A stretch of 46,381 nt of DNA, taken from assembly GCF_000150275.1 (NCBI RefSeq), contig NW_002060944.1, positions 281,366-327,746 of the forward strand, read 5' to 3'. The position numbers were made by a program, and so were the translations under genes. Shown one piece after another: positions 21,686 through 36,200 of this stretch. The notes under the pieces were generated by a model that saw only the letters and a list, made by a program, of their open reading frames with translations, was not told the origin of the DNA and made no database searches. Source of the DNA: Trichoplax adhaerens. Its lineage: Eukaryota > Placozoa > Uniplacotomia > Trichoplacea > Trichoplacidae. The first letter of the stretch is position 1. Each line of letters opens with the position of its first letter.

Positions 21686-24261
21686 TCTGCTATTTCTGTT
21701 TGACGACTTATATTATTTGAAAAGCAGACTTTATGTTATTATTCCTAAATGAGCCTACAATATTATTTACTTCAGAATTAAAATATTTCATGCGCTTATT
21801 AATGTAAATATTATTATTAACAATATGAAAGGCTTTGTATATCGAAATTTTATGGACAATTGTGATTTATAAAAAATGTCCGTTTTAATTCACTATTTTG
21901 AGTTATGATTGATCTAGTATTATCAAATCTGTAATATTACAGTATATTGAATAAAATGTAACATTATGATTACGCATGATTACGATTGCATGTAATTATA
22001 TTGAATATTTATTATAGCTATAATTTTTCGGGAGAAGAAATCGGAATTATGATTCTTATAGCTATAGCGATGACGAGTCAATTATAATATTGACTGCTGT
22101 TGCATATTGTAAATCTTAGCAATTCCGGATTAATTTCTGAAATCATAATGCTAGCATAGCGTAGCCATCGTCATGGAGTATTAGTAATTGTAAATTAGTA
22201 GACTAGATTGTCTAGGGAACTTACCGTGACACTTCAAGTGCGGTAACATTGATTCCAGGGACGAAATAAAGTAGGAATCAAGTCTTAATTAATGTTATGC
22301 CTTAGTAGTTAGTATATATGAAAGTTATACTGTACGTACAGTACACTCGTACAGGCTATTGTTACAGATGTCAAAATTATGGTTGAACTCCTTAGTAGGA
22401 GATAAAAATTTATAGTCTACAACTAACAACTTTAGAAAGTGCTAATGTTTCTCTGTTCACAAGTATTTTATTATCTACGCTAGCTTGATTATATTACTTT
22501 ACTATATGATAACATTAAACCGAAGCTTAACATCTTACTAAATACTGCAATCTTGTAGTTTTAATAAGGTTTCCGAAGCCAGTAATCACGTAAGGGTGTG
22601 TTACGATTTCAGCTAATTACAGTAGTTTTGTATACTACAGGGTGATGCAGGTGTTGTTGTATTATTAAGTACTTTATATCCATACAATACTTAAGTAGCA
22701 CGAAAATCTATGATCTGTAAGATTTAAAAATATCGAATTCACATTCAATTACGTATGAAAAGCAATCCAATACAAACTGGGAAATTTTCTAGCACTAAGT
22801 AGGCCAATGGATATTAATTTTAATTTAAATTTGCTTCAACAACGGTGAATACGACTACCTTACGATGGTTAGAAAGCGGTTATAGAGGTGGAAGATAAGC
22901 CTCTTAAGAGTAGCATTGCCATATCTACAATCTAACACGACTGCCGACATAGGAGTGCCATTATTGTAATAAAGACCTAGATTTGTAGTCCGTTGATATC
23001 TTTACCTCCATAGTAGCGATTGATTACTGAATCCTGGAGCAATTTGTTGCAAATTTCGATCGCTAAAATTATTTAAATAGATTTCTGTAGCATTTTTGTG
23101 TTTAAATCCTACATCGGCGATTGTGGCAATATTTTATAAAATTAAATAGTAGTGTGTTATGATAACACGTGCGTTTAATTTGCAAAGAATAATCTCGTCT
23201 CAGTAACGTTACGATATTCAATACTGAAATAAAATAATACCCGTACATCTTATGATAGAGAGTTCGAAGAATCAGCGGCCGCGGACTGAGTAGCAATTTA
23301 CAGAAAATATGTAAGGGATTGCAATAAAAGTGAATACATTATTGTAGACAGTAATAGAGGTACAATGCGGTACTTACGGTAGATCAGGGTGTAAGCTGTC
23401 GTGAAGTAACGTGATGAAGTACTACTGCTAGGAATAGTGCTATTGACGAATCTGAGGCAGAAATCATCAGTAATTATAGTTTTAGAGAGAGAACACACGC
23501 AGAGAACAGTATTGTAGAATTAGATACGTTATATACCATAAACAGGCTATATAGTGGTAAATGATTGTAGGAAATAGCGAAGACTGTAGGTGCTATAAAT
23601 GACTTAACATGACATGCTATATTTAAGCTTAGTTGAAATAGACTGTAGAGATATCTGTATTCGGAAGATAATAAAATGTCTATATTTACGAACATGTCTA
23701 AAAACTACAGTGAAACTAAATACACTACACATCCAAAACTTTGTAACTTTATTAAAGCTTGAACTTTTTTCATAATTTTTGGCATATGAACACAGATAGA
23801 GAACTCAGTAATAGCTTAATGCATCGAGCTGCCTCATACTGTATTTAAAAAACTATTTTACAATAACTTTATCCGTAATACTGGAGCTTTTCATTTATCA
23901 AACGGACAAACTCTTCCATTAATATTAAGTACGGTACAGTAAGTAAGTATTTTATATATTTACATTTAAAACTGCGCTGGCTAAGTTCTAAGAACTACGT
24001 CAATTTTTCCCTGCAGGAATTACTTAGCGTCTGCAGTACTTATAGCCTTCGAGAAGCGAATAACGCAAAAATAAAATAGGCACGACTTACAGGATAATTT
24101 AATCGCTGTTGCAAACCTTTAGCGTTATTACCTATTCATAGTGCGTATTTATTTATGCAAATTTGTAGAAATTACGGTATCTAATCTACTGAAACTTTGT
24201 TTATGTCTGCGTTGGTTCCAACATCCTTTAGAGCTAAATAGTTTGTAATAACCATTCTACG
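21686..24261. repeat. Segmental duplication, copy B (partner 2098-4557)
   Basis: This is the second copy of the 2.5-kb block, with a 122-bp stretch (about 22770-22890) that copy A lacks. It ends at CTACGCG and is joined directly to the equivalent of 11583. Possible exon segments seen in copy A recur here with a one-base insertion near 22900 and a stop near 23286. Confidence 0.85.
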
Positions 24262-24787
24262 CGTATATATATTTGAAGATATTATACAGTTTATCATGTA
24301 GTACGTTCAGTTGTTTCCCTAACTTTAGTGAAAAAAAAAAACCTTATAATTTCTTATTTGGATAATATTAACATTTAAAATGTTGTTTTGTTAACTGGTA
24401 ATGTTTTAATGGTAGAAAGGTTCTGTTACTGTTTAACAACGTAGAAGTGATCAAAAGGAACTGCTTTGAAATAAGCACGTGTCAAATGCATTGGGATTGG
24501 CTGGTAGCAAGGTTAACAATCAAAAATCCCGTGATTTAAAAATTCTGACGTTACTGCAGTACAATGTTAACGATTATAATTAATCATCAGTAGTTGTGCA
24601 CACATATATATATATGTATTACTATAATTTAGATATTTCTGCTTTAAACGACAGTATAGTAAGGTAGACCTTTTATTTCTTTGACTTTGAGTAGCAATAA
24701 CAATTGCATCTAGAAAGAATTACGAAATCGTTGTTATACTACCTTCTTCATACGATCATCATCTCATAAAATGGATAATTTCATATA
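24262..24787. repeat. Empty-site paralogue of the viral insertion
   Basis: This matches 11583-12103 up to ATAAAATGGATAAT then TCATAT, and then continues into unrelated host sequence rather than capsid codons. It is a paralogous unoccupied version of the left insertion site. Confidence 0.8.
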
Positions 24788-25904
24788 CTCCAAATTAAAA
24801 TCAGTACAGTAGTAAGTAATGTAGTGTAAGATATAACCAAAAATTAAAGCAAGAATTCAATTTGTTCAATTTTTAATGTAAAACTTTTGTTTATTTACCA
24901 AGAATGAGGACATGCTAGCAGTTAACCCATTTGTATTATTATTATTACATCATCGTGTTACAGCGTGTATATATACATACATACGTATAAGTACACTTGA
25001 AAATCCAATTATTTTATTACCCTCTTACTGGAATCAATCATCGAAGACGGAAATCCTAATTACGTTCATTTCGATAAAATTAAATAGTGGGTCTTGGATA
25101 CAATCATTTGAATTGCACAGCCCTTCTATATATCTTGCACAAATTATACGTTATCAGCCGCTCAAGTTACTATTCTTTGAACTTCAGTAGACTGCTATTA
25201 TACTTAGCTTGAATTAAACTATTTCAATAACTCTCTCTGTAAGATCACTATCCAAAGTTTCTATTTTTAACTGAAACTATAATTTTCCTATACTCATTTC
25301 GCTCACTGTAAAATTATACATGTACAGTGCAGCGTAAAAACTGATACGCTACTCTAATAGAATGGCATCATTAAACAATATATTTGATTTGTACAATCAT
25401 CTACTTTAGCAAGGCAATTTTGCAGCGAGAACGACAATGCTAATATAGAGTATGGTAATTTTATTGAAAATTTTGCAATAGTTGTAAACAAATGACGTCA
25501 CTTTAGAAACAGGCCATCGAATGATTGCGTGTGGCATCGAATCAAATAATCCTACACGAATATATAGAATATTATGTATTCCAAAATGATTTATCAACTC
25601 TTCTGTGATAATTGACAAAATGACTCTTTTAAAATAATTGGCTGCGGAATAATCGGTTAAGATTGTTCTGTAGACAAACTCTAGGTTCTATGAAAGCTTA
25701 GTAGACGCTTTCATAAGCTTTCAATTTCATCCACTGCCTTTTAAAAATATCATTCTTACTGAATACTTGTATCGCCACTCCATTGTTCCATATCGGAGAC
25801 TGAAACGTTTGTTTATAGTGCATCCTATCTCATACTGCTCTAATGAACGATGTCTACCATATATTTTAAAGGCATTATAACGTCAAGAAGTAAGTTGTAT
25901 TTGA
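24788..25904. other. Unique spacer, no firm gene
   Basis: This spacer has no match elsewhere in the window. A plus-strand frame (24912-25190) and a minus-strand frame (25618-25406, MSIITEELINHFGIHN and onward) are open for 92 and 70 codons, but neither shows a domain, a duplicate, or convincing splice context. I leave both unassigned. Confidence 0.4.
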
Positions 25905-28695
25905 GATGCGGTACTAGTTTTAGAATTGAACGTTGTTAAAACTGTAGGCTAACAACTACAATGACATGAAAGTCATGTTGATCGTTTATATTTCTATTTT
26001 CACGGAATTAAAGAAATTTTATTCGGATAATCATTCCATGAGGAATAGTAATTTTATTTGTATATTTAGAAGGCAACGTCTTCTTGAAATGTAATTAGCA
26101 TAATCATCATTAGAGGTTATAATATAAGCGGTATGAACTTCTTGAAAAAGGTCTTCCATTTAAATTGAAAATTGATTGCCATACAGCGGAAACAGCTCCT
26201 TTTACACTGTCAAAACTGCAGAAATATCATAAGGAATGTTTTATGCTATACAGAACCACATCTAGTAAAGTGCATAAATAGTTTAGTACATAGTACAGCA
26301 GCAACGATGTCTTAAACATCTTTCATAACAAGAAAAGAGAATAGATAGCGGGTAATAGGTCAGATGAAACAATGAAGGGCGTAGTACTGTTGTTCTATTC
26401 TCAATCTCTTTTATGTCTAGAACTTACACATAATAGCTCAAAGGTTAAAGGTCCAGTCGCTTATTCGCTACTACGGAATAGAATGCTGCATTATACTGTA
26501 GGTAGGATATCTCATATACTTTCCTGTCGAAAATAGCGTCATAATCACTGCATAAACATTATTGGCTACAGTTTGTACGCTACTTTTTATTTAGAAACAA
26601 ACTTGCCTAGCCTTTAATAAGAACCCCGTAAAATCATGACCTACTGTATTCATCACGTGATGGTGGTTTAAAAGTATAAATTGAGCTGATCAAGGCATTT
26701 TATTCGCATATGTCTACATTCCATGTATACGGAGGTCCATTCGTATTTTAGTGACCGGTCCGCTTAGCAAATTTTAAATGTCAGCAATTCGAGGAAAAAG
26801 AACTTGTTACACAACAAATCGGAAGAGTTTTCCTTACCGGTAAGTTCAACTTTATGAATCAGACTTGTAAGTGCATAGCAAGTAGTTAACGATATCTTAT
26901 TTCTAAAGCACTCTAATATGAGACCATGAAATTGTAAACTATTTCATATTCCGGAAGAAAAGCGCTCATAAGGGCATTCACACTTGCAATATTTTGATTT
27001 TCTTTTTAATGTTTTCCGTAAAAATAAATGCCCAAATTGATTATAAAGAAAATATGATAGGGTACTAAAAAAATCATCAATACAACCTTATTCATCAAAA
27101 AATAGAGGGAATAAGCGATAAAAAATATCGCACACGGCGATAATTAAAAATAGGAATTGATTTTTTTATCACTTGCAGGCAATTGATGTAGTGCTAATGT
27201 ATTCCAATGTCACTTTTTATAGTAATCAGTCTGTTTTTCAAATAGCAAAACAGAACAAGCTTGACTCAGATCTGTTTTGTTTACTTGGGCTGCCGTAATT
27301 TCAAAGTCCAGTTTGAAATCCTTGCCACAGCCACATAACTACAACGTTCATTGTAATTCCAGTTTTCCTTATAGAGCACAATAGGCTAGCGAATACTTTA
27401 TACATTTACGATACACTTTAAGGACGAAACAGATCGATATTGTTCTTCGAATTAAAAAAAATCAAAACAATTATTATAGTAACTAAGTGCAGTAATGTTT
27501 ACGAGTCTTTTTTATACTGGTTTCTATAGCTAAACAATCCGTTCATGAAGTCCATTTTCGTAACATTGTTCAATACTCAATAATTAAGCTGCATCAATAA
27601 TTATTGCTGCAAATTATGCATGGAATGCGTTACGAAGGAATTGTTAGGATCACAAAAGTATTGTGGAAATATTTGGATTGTCAACGATCATCCTTCGATC
27701 GCATTATGCCCGATTGATTAAAGACATAATATACTTCAAATACAGAATGCATCGTAGATTAATTCTAATAAAACCTGGAATAATAATTCGTCTGCGATTG
27801 GTTAGTGTGTTGACAATTCAATGGGGGTGTGGTAGATGCCCTGCTGATAATTTTTTCAACGATAGTTCATCGAATTATGCCGATATGTTCCATCAGTTAG
27901 CAAGTGAATGAGTGAATTGATAATCAATTAGTCATTATCATCAACACGTTTGATTTAAGTAATTGCAATTATCATTATTCAGGCTATAAATAGTATAACT
28001 ATATCAACTGTATTATAAAATATAGTATACTTTATAGTCGGACGGGATAAAATAAACATGAATAAAGAACAAAGTTAATCTAATTAAACCATTTAATCAA
28101 GTTTTTTCTTGTCAAATTGTTATTAATACGATACGCCAGTATGAGTAATAACAATTACCGAGCTCATACATGCTATAATTTTATTAAGTAGTTAACAAGC
28201 GTAGTTTATAAAAATATGCTAGCAGATGAGCGTTGATTTAATTTGAGTTATAAAAATTTCTCCAGCCATTTTAAAGTTGATTCTTGTTTCTTACCTCGAG
28301 AGATCACAAATGGTGAACTATACAATAATGGAAATAAATTTATAGAGGATCAATAATAATGGTTTAATTGATAAACTTCCTATCATCCTATTGTAGGAGC
28401 TGATATCTACTAGTATCATTACTTTTATCAACGTTCAGAAGCATTTGATTACAATCAACTTGATAGCAGAAATGGGAGACATTCGTATTTGTTTTCCTGA
28501 GAAGGTATTGCCAATGTTAAAGCTGTCTACTATTAAAATATGATAATTGGATTACCGTTTATGATATTAAAGTTTGGTATTGTTCCATGTTTATACGACA
28601 GGTGAAACAGGTACAAATACAAATACTTGTGATTGGGGGTCCGCCTGAACACAACGTAAACGCGGTTGGAATGAGCAAATTTCACAGGCAAATTA
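25905..28695. repeat. Segmental duplication carrying CARD family 2, copy 2
   Basis: This is the partner of 6846-9671. It retains the intact gene and shows where copy 1 lost its 3' half. Divergence is mostly scattered single-base changes and small indels in introns. Confidence 0.85.
26654..26682 (+). promoter_or_regulatory. E-box and TATA-like box of CARD family 2, copy 2
   Basis: CACGTG at 26654-26659 is followed by TATAAATT at 26675-26682, 103 bp before the ATG at 26778. The TATA-like word is conserved in the other two copies of this flank (7640 and 13869). The E-box is CGCGTG in copy 1. This is inferred from sequence only. Confidence 0.5.
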
Positions 28696-29273
28696 TTCGC
28701 AGAAATAGAGATAACATCGTTACAAATATTTCTACGAGTATTGATAGTATCATTGATGCTATGTTCAGCCAAGGCGTTATTACCTATGATCACAAGGTGC
28801 AACTTTATGGTAGCACCGTCCCAAATCCATACATGTAAGCATTCATTAGAAATTTGTTAAAATATTGAGTTTCTAACTGTATGGTTATTTTGTCGTATAT
28901 TCTACTTCGCAACTAGCTTTACAGTGTAATCATTTAACAGCAATCAAACCAAAGCATCCGCGTAGTATGTACGAGCAGTACGTAGCCCGTTTTTAAGACA
29001 GTACCTAGATACTACAAAAAAATAGCTACGCCTCATTTTATTTACTTTTTAAATATTTAAACTAGATCAACAAGTACGCGTATAATTAATTAAAATTTTT
29101 CTACATTTAACAGAAGGGTTCGAAATTTCCTGGACATTCTATGCGAAAGAGGTAGCAAAGCGTTTGAACAATTTTGCATCACTGTCCGTCGCTTTCATTC
29201 AGAATTGGCTGATGATCTAGAAAGGCAAGCTGGTCTATCCAGCTCAGCTGCCAATTTCAATTCCGGATCATAG
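26778..29273 (+). CDS. CARD-domain protein, family 2, intact copy
   Basis: Five exons join in phase: 26778-26839 (MSAIRGKRTCYTTNRKSF, phase 2), 27806-27903 (VLTIQWGCGRCPADN, phase 1), 28470-28504 (MGDIRICFPEK, phase 0), 28602-28834 (phase 2) and 29114-29273 (stop). The total is 588 nt, 195 residues. Residues from about 85 form a clear CARD: IVTNISTSIDSIIDAMFS, QGVITYDHKVQLYG, VRNFLDILCERGSKAFEQF, and HSELADDLER. The exon 4/5 border falls between helices 3 and 4. Upstream, VQIQILVIGG is unassigned. The small exon 3 is the least certain. CARDs recruit caspases or Apaf-1-type partners by homotypic contact. The next gene on the same strand, 4 kb on, resembles the rest of Apaf-1 without its CARD. 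Copy 1 at 7743 is broken, so this is the likely working member. Confidence 0.75.
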
Positions 29274-32200
29274 AGTAAAGAAATTGTTTGGCACGGCAAT
29301 GGTAGTTTATTAATGAGCATAAAATACATGACTATGTTCCATATTATTATTGAGTTAATTTAATTAGACGTATCGTGTATGGAATGACATTCATGATGTG
29401 TGCATAGAACTAAATGAAGTAAACGCTCTAGAAATGTTATATGTATCAAGAGGTATTCCTTTGCTTAGCATTATTTAAATTGGCTTAAGCCTGAATTATT
29501 TTAAAAATCTGTCTGAACGAAATTCATTAAAAGAAAAAAAAAGAAAAATCATTATTAGATTTCTAACCATCACGCTAGAAATGAACTTTGTAGTACTTAT
29601 GACCTATGTGAAAGTGTTGTGTTACTATCAGTTGATGTTTTAACGATAGCAGCTTCATTGTAATACTTTTAAATTAATAGCTTAATTTAATGTCATACTG
29701 CTAATCTACTTCAGCAATCTGTATAGATTGCTGCTGACATTGCTGTGCTATCGCGATAAATTTTAGCGTTATTTAATATGTTGTAACGTGAATATGCAAT
29801 CCATGATGTCGTGAATATCTACTTGCTTAAAAAGGAATAATTAAACATGGTCATGTAAACATAATTGTCAAATTAAATTGATGCACCCATCGAGAAAGAA
29901 AATATTATGATCCGATAGTTATAAACAGGAATGGATACCTTTATCTATAAATTCCTTGTTTTCATGAATCCAAATTCCTGTCCTAGTATAAATACATTTC
30001 TATTACGACGAAACAAACACCGTCTGATTAGAATTTACTTTCTACCAGAAATAACAAGTTTTGGACTTAGGTTGTGTACGTATGCTTCATTATAATGTTT
30101 ATGTATTCAATATTTATTTATTATATAATGTTGTATAGAATATTTCAAATTTTTATATCGAAAATTACTCGTACTATGTCAAAGTGTTTAACAATATCAC
30201 TAAATTATTTATATATAAATTATTTGATAAAAATAACCTTTTTCGAACTCGACTGTTTTCAAAACAATGAAAAGAAATTAAATTATATTCAATCTCATGC
30301 GTCTTTAGGATATTCCCATTCGTAATATTTATATATAGGATGCTTGACGAAGAATTAGTAATTAATTGTGATACTTGAGGTATTAATTTATGCTGCAGAT
30401 TATAACAGCAGCCAAAGAAAACTTTTACAATACCAATTTTCGCTTTCAGGGTATCGCCGTTAGCTCAGCAATCCATTCTAAGCTATAGTGCTCGTAATTT
30501 ATCAATATTCATTTCCAAATCTGCTTTAAGCAAGGTTTCTATACTCTTTAGCAAATTATATTACTGTGGTTGCGAGTTACCATCCATTAATATTGGTGTT
30601 CTTGTGTCTGAAAACATGAGAAAAATAATATTAATCTTGCGATCTAAAAGAGCATTATGGATCAGTTTATAGGATGTTATTTATTTTCAGTTACTATTGT
30701 ATATACATCTTATTATGGTCAATTTCACCTGAAATTTTAATAAAATAGAAATAATTGATTTTAAACTAGTGAACTAGAATAAAAGTAATGAATATCAAAG
30801 TGAAAACTCAAACTAGGTAGTCAACGAATTAGTTAAGGAATCATTTTTACATCTAAGTATATAATAAAGGTGATATCTTTAGGTTTTCAACGCTTATGGG
30901 TCGAATGTTATAAGTTTCAGTTCAGATGTTGGAATTACAGCTTTGTCCCCTTATCCTTATAAAATATACTAGACTATCATTTAATCCAGGTTGCGCTAGA
31001 CTAATTAAACAACGATCTTTAAAAGTTAGAATTTATTTAACTTTTAAATGTATGGCATTAAAAAGCTTTGATTTCTTTGCATTGCATTAAGCATATTAAG
31101 AATATCTTCAAAGTTTGCATCTATCGTGATGTGGTTTAGCGCAAAATTGTAACCCCGGGTTTATCGTGTAAATTATTTACGTCTGTGCTAAGCCCTGGTA
31201 TCAAGAAATCAAGATTGGCTAACAAAGTCAAAGTAAGTGTAATCATAATCAATGGTTACAAGCACTATTTATTACTAACTTAACTATTTAGTCATGAACA
31301 AGAATAGAGATGTTAACTACCCATCAAAGTTCAACTATAATTATGCATTCAAAACTGTATCCTCATAGCGATTGAAGATAATGTAAGAGGGTAATAACTG
31401 TATAATGGATATTTAGTATACTACCGATAATATACAGGTACCTAGTAACTGTAGTTGCAAATGTCATGAGATAGTTTCGGCTATTGAATTCTATCGTATT
31501 CCTACATAGGTGGTAACTACTTTGCCTGATTTAGATTTTCGCCCTACAAATGTAATGATAAACTATCGCTGTTAACGTTAATTTACGGAAATTATTTAAT
31601 TATGTTACCCAATCATTAGGTCAGCAGTCCCTAATTGATTCGATAATTGTTTTTAATTGTGCACCATTATCGAAGAAATAATTACTGCAATATTTTTAAT
31701 TGTAAATTTAATTTAATTAATGATCGTGCAGGGGATTATCGTACTATAAGTTAATACTTGACAATTGCCAAAGCTTATTACAGATAATACTATAATACTA
31801 CAGTTAATTTCACAAGCGACTTTATTGCAAATAAAGTTTTTGATAGAATGAATTAATCAACAGAATGCATATTATCGACTGGTAATTTATTAATCTCTAA
31901 TTACATAGTAGAAATAACGCCTTCGACGCTTGATATTTAATTAATCAATTAATTAATTATTTACTGGCGCTATCTTTGCTTAATTTGAAAATAATTGTAA
32001 TTATCAAGTAGTACACACATCACTCGTGATATCCGCATATCAGGCGACATACTGAAAGAGTACACAGACACAGACAAAATTATTTTAATACAAAGATTTC
32101 GCTTACATTTGAAAATTCGTAACTTTACTGCATGAGATAAAAAAAGTGAACACATAAACAATATCCATTTCCTAATAGAGCTGTTTTAAAAAAATGAACC

Positions 32201-33247
32201 AATTAATTATGCATATTACTGTAGAAATGCAAAAATTTCCAAAGCAAATTGTGCTAGCTATTTTTGAACTATCCACAGGTATTATTAAGGCCGGCTATTT
32301 CAAATTTATGCTCTTATGCTAATACACAATTATATAAATTTTAGTGCATTTGCTATGTTCCTCTAAATTAAATTTTTATGTCCACACTTGACACCACTCA
32401 TAGAAACATGTAGATTATTAAAAACTCTGCAATTATTATTGCGCTGATTAGAACACTAATCAATACAAAAGAAGTAATTATGAATAAAAAATGCATAATG
32501 TCAATAAATAAAGTGCAAGTTAGATATTGTTGGCACCGTTCCAACATGGCCGCGACTTCTTATATGAAGATAATGGATCATTTCGAATTAATCAAAGTCA
32601 TTTAATGATTACTTAATGGCTATTTCTTGCTACATTTATGATTGAGTTAAAATTTTGCAATGATGACCTATCATTAAGCGTAATACGTATCGTATGAATG
32701 ATCGAAAGCTAAAAGTCGATAATGTTGCATCCACTACGACCATAATGATCAGTTAGTTTAAAACCTAACTGTCAATAATATGTGCGAGATTTCAGACTTA
32801 TTAATATTCAAATCGTTGCAAGCAATCAATAAAGCGTCATTAATGTTGATGAAGTCGGAATAGAATCTAGTTGATACTAATTTATAAAGTATTTAAGTAT
32901 TGACTAATTTGTGAGCAAAGCAAGCTGCCTCTTTAACAAAAATGATATTTATCGAAAACTTTGACATCATTGCATAACTGATGGTATACGTTTCCATTCG
33001 GGGCAAAGATTCTAACATAATTATTACATTTGAAGTTGGGGTTGAGTGAAATAAATGTTACATTCGAGATGTATATTAAGTAATGCGTTGCCAATTAATT
33101 AATTAGTACCTCAGTGGTTTCCGAGATTAACACTTTACTATCCATCGAATTTACGTGATCATAAGTTTTATTCCAATAGAAAACCGAACTTCAAAGGCAA
33201 CAGTAAATCAGCTATTGACTGTTTTAAATCTAGACTAAGGCTTACCA
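29274..33247. other. Intergenic, no NB-ARC exon found
   Basis: I searched all frames by eye for a P-loop (GxxxxGK[ST]) and other NB-ARC signatures that would link the CARD gene to the Apaf-1-like gene, and found none. A CATGGCCGCGAC motif at about 32547 starts an 18-codon frame and resembles CpG-rich animal initiation sites; it may mark a transcript start. Frames at 30074-30325 (+) and 32161-31970 (-) look accidental. The rest is AT-rich with no repeats noted. Confidence 0.55.
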
Positions 33248-36200
33248 ATGACTACTTTTAAGCGCCCTCGCCTAGATGGCATGACATCGGCTTCTTCTCT
33301 AAGCTATGCTAAGGAATTGGACAAGTGCCTCTCAGGTATTTCATCCCCTATAGTAAAGCGTATGCAACTGCTGGTTTGCCACGATATTAGCACGAATGAA
33401 ATATAGCTAGCTCACCTAAAAGGATTTTATTCCATTTCTACAGAAAAACGCAAACCTAGATATACTTAATTAGGCTAATTCACGAATGATTTGACTTTAC
33501 TTCAATTTTTTGTGATTATAATCATGTCAAATGAACAAATGATTGTCAATGACATTGCATACTCGCATATGTTTTCGTAAAAACTAATACAAAATGCATA
33601 AAAGATTTAACTGAAATCGTTTGTCGACCTGATGAAAAGGTTTTTATAAAGGTATTACATGTAGTGATATTTATAAACTTATTCCATTGATGTATTGGCA
33701 TGTAATTTAATTCTTCTGGTAGACTACTTGCAGCAGATATGGGAACGGATTAATGCTTGCGACGAAACAATGAAAAATCACATTCTTCAATTAAGTATCT
33801 TTGAAAAAGGAATTCCTATTCCTCTTACTACGATAAGTACATTCTGGGAAATGTCTGAGGATCTGGTGAGATCTCAGTTAGAATTGATACAAAAAGAACG
33901 GCTGGCCTATGTTTACAGCAAAAATGGAAGGTAATATCGCCCTGCAATTTTCCTCGCAGGTAGTACCAAACAGAATTTTTAAATTTGTTTGGACTGTGCT
34001 AAGTAACGTTGGAATTGCCTTCACGTTGAGAATGCGAGACGCAATTTCAAAAGACGTGCTTTAATAGAAAGGAAATCCTTAATGGATGATCGAATTTAAT
34101 TTATTTTGATATCGTCTCTTAGTTTTTGAAATTATCATTTCAAGATTCATGCCATAAAAGTGATTATCGTGAATCCTTTGATGGCTATGATGACATTTGC
34201 AATTACTAAAGATAGCAGTATCAGTTTACGAAACACCATAGAACGACGTGAAAATTCTAGTAAATTTGAATACGATGACATCATGCAGATAATTATTAAT
34301 GATTAGCTTTAAAACTAAAGTACTTGTGCATTAATAAACACTGCTTATGAGGAGATAAAACTTGACTGAAGTTCTAATCTATGAATATCTTATGATCACA
34401 GAAGAACTATATGGCATTAAGCTCCAATTTACCGTAATTAAAAGTTTTATCTTGCCTGTAGAAGTTCATAGCTGTAGTATTTCATATCAATTGGTTTTAT
34501 CATTTCCAAATACATGAGATAAAGTCATGCAATCCTACTCTTTTTGGTATACGAGTAGCCATACTGTAGCAAAAGACTATTTGTACGGTGGCTGGAATTA
34601 ATGTTTAATTGAAATATACAGTACATTGCAGACCTTTGCTTAGATTATAGGTTGTTACTACTATAGTAGACTGCTGATTTTATAATTAGTCTTATACTGC
34701 TGCATGGTACAGATATGGATAGCAATAGAATAGAATAGAAATGTATTTCTCCTAGACGAATTATTACGATCATTGATTCATGTCCCTTTTTCCTTAAAAA
34801 GCCCATGCTGTAAACTGGACCATAAAGCTGTGGATAGTATTCGAAAATTTTATCTGGATATTACAAAACAACATCAGCTATTCATTCAACGATGTCAAGT
34901 GAAATGCCAGCAACGGTGGCATACTTTAACAGACGACGGTTATATGCATCAGCAACTTGTTAACCATGCTATTGCCGCCAATGATTTTAAAACTGTTAAT
35001 GATTTACTGACTAATTTACATTGGATTGAAGTTAAATTTAAAGCTTGTCATTGTTTATCTGATCTACTACGCGATTATGATATTTGTGAGGGACGGCTAG
35101 ACGAAAGCGTAAGTATGGTGTATATCATAATTTTGCAGATATTACTAATATAAAATAAAGTCGATAGCTTGCTGTTACGGATGTAGCATATGTTTACATG
35201 TATTGTAGCAGTATCAGCTTGGAATCATCGTTCCTGCCTTGATTATTTTTACATAGGATTGGCTTAAAATGCAACCATTTGCTCAGCTATTTCGTCAATA
35301 TGGGTCTTTCCTGGATATTGGAAAAGATGATCTTATACAATTTACATTAGAACATACTGCCGATAATGAGCTTCATCATCAAGCTTGGCAAATGGCCATG
35401 GAACGCCAGGCAATGAAAATTGGTCGGACCTACTTTGAATTAAAGTAAGTCCAAGCAATCTTTGATCAGTTCGTCTAATCTTATCATTGTACTAATATCG
35501 ATGTGGTTACTAGAAATAAGAGAACTCTTTAGTATACCTACCGGGAATAAAATGATTTAATCCAAAGATAAAGTTAATCTTATTTAAATTTTACGAATTT
35601 GTTCGTTTTCTTTCTTGTTAATTTCCCGCTAGATAACCTAAAGGCTTTATGAAGCCGTAGCTGCAATGTGATACCTTTGTTTATACATCTTTTATTATAT
35701 ATATCATGATCTAAAAACCTTTTGCAATCGATTAATTATTAATTTCCTTCATCAAGATACCAAAATGAAATTCGCGTAAAGCCACCATGGGAACAGTGCA
35801 TCCATTTGCCATGTACATTAAATGAACGTCTGCGTTTGTATATCCGATGCTCTAATCCTGAGTTTGGGAAGCTTAGAATGGTAACATGTACAGATAGAGA
35901 AATTTACGTAAGTGATATCTCCATGTTGGAATAAAAGCATCATTGTATTTAATGCATTTTAAATTTCAAACTTTTAGAAAGTATTTCGATAGAAATTAAG
36001 CCTTGTTAAATAATTTGATGGAGCTAACTAATATTAATATAAGCAATTTTGTAAAGGATAAAAAAATGGGTATTGATTTGGAGTACTAATAAAGAAAATA
36101 TTAATCACTCATATTTACTTTTTCTGTCTTATCTTAGGTTACCGATTTCAATAAAATAGTTACCTTCAATGCATATAGAGGCTGTTCTGCTAAAATATCT

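Noticed and set aside
30074-30325. 83-codon plus-strand frame in the large intergenic region
   Set aside because: Very AT-rich Ile/Tyr/Phe content, no domain, no paralogue, and no splice partner in phase.
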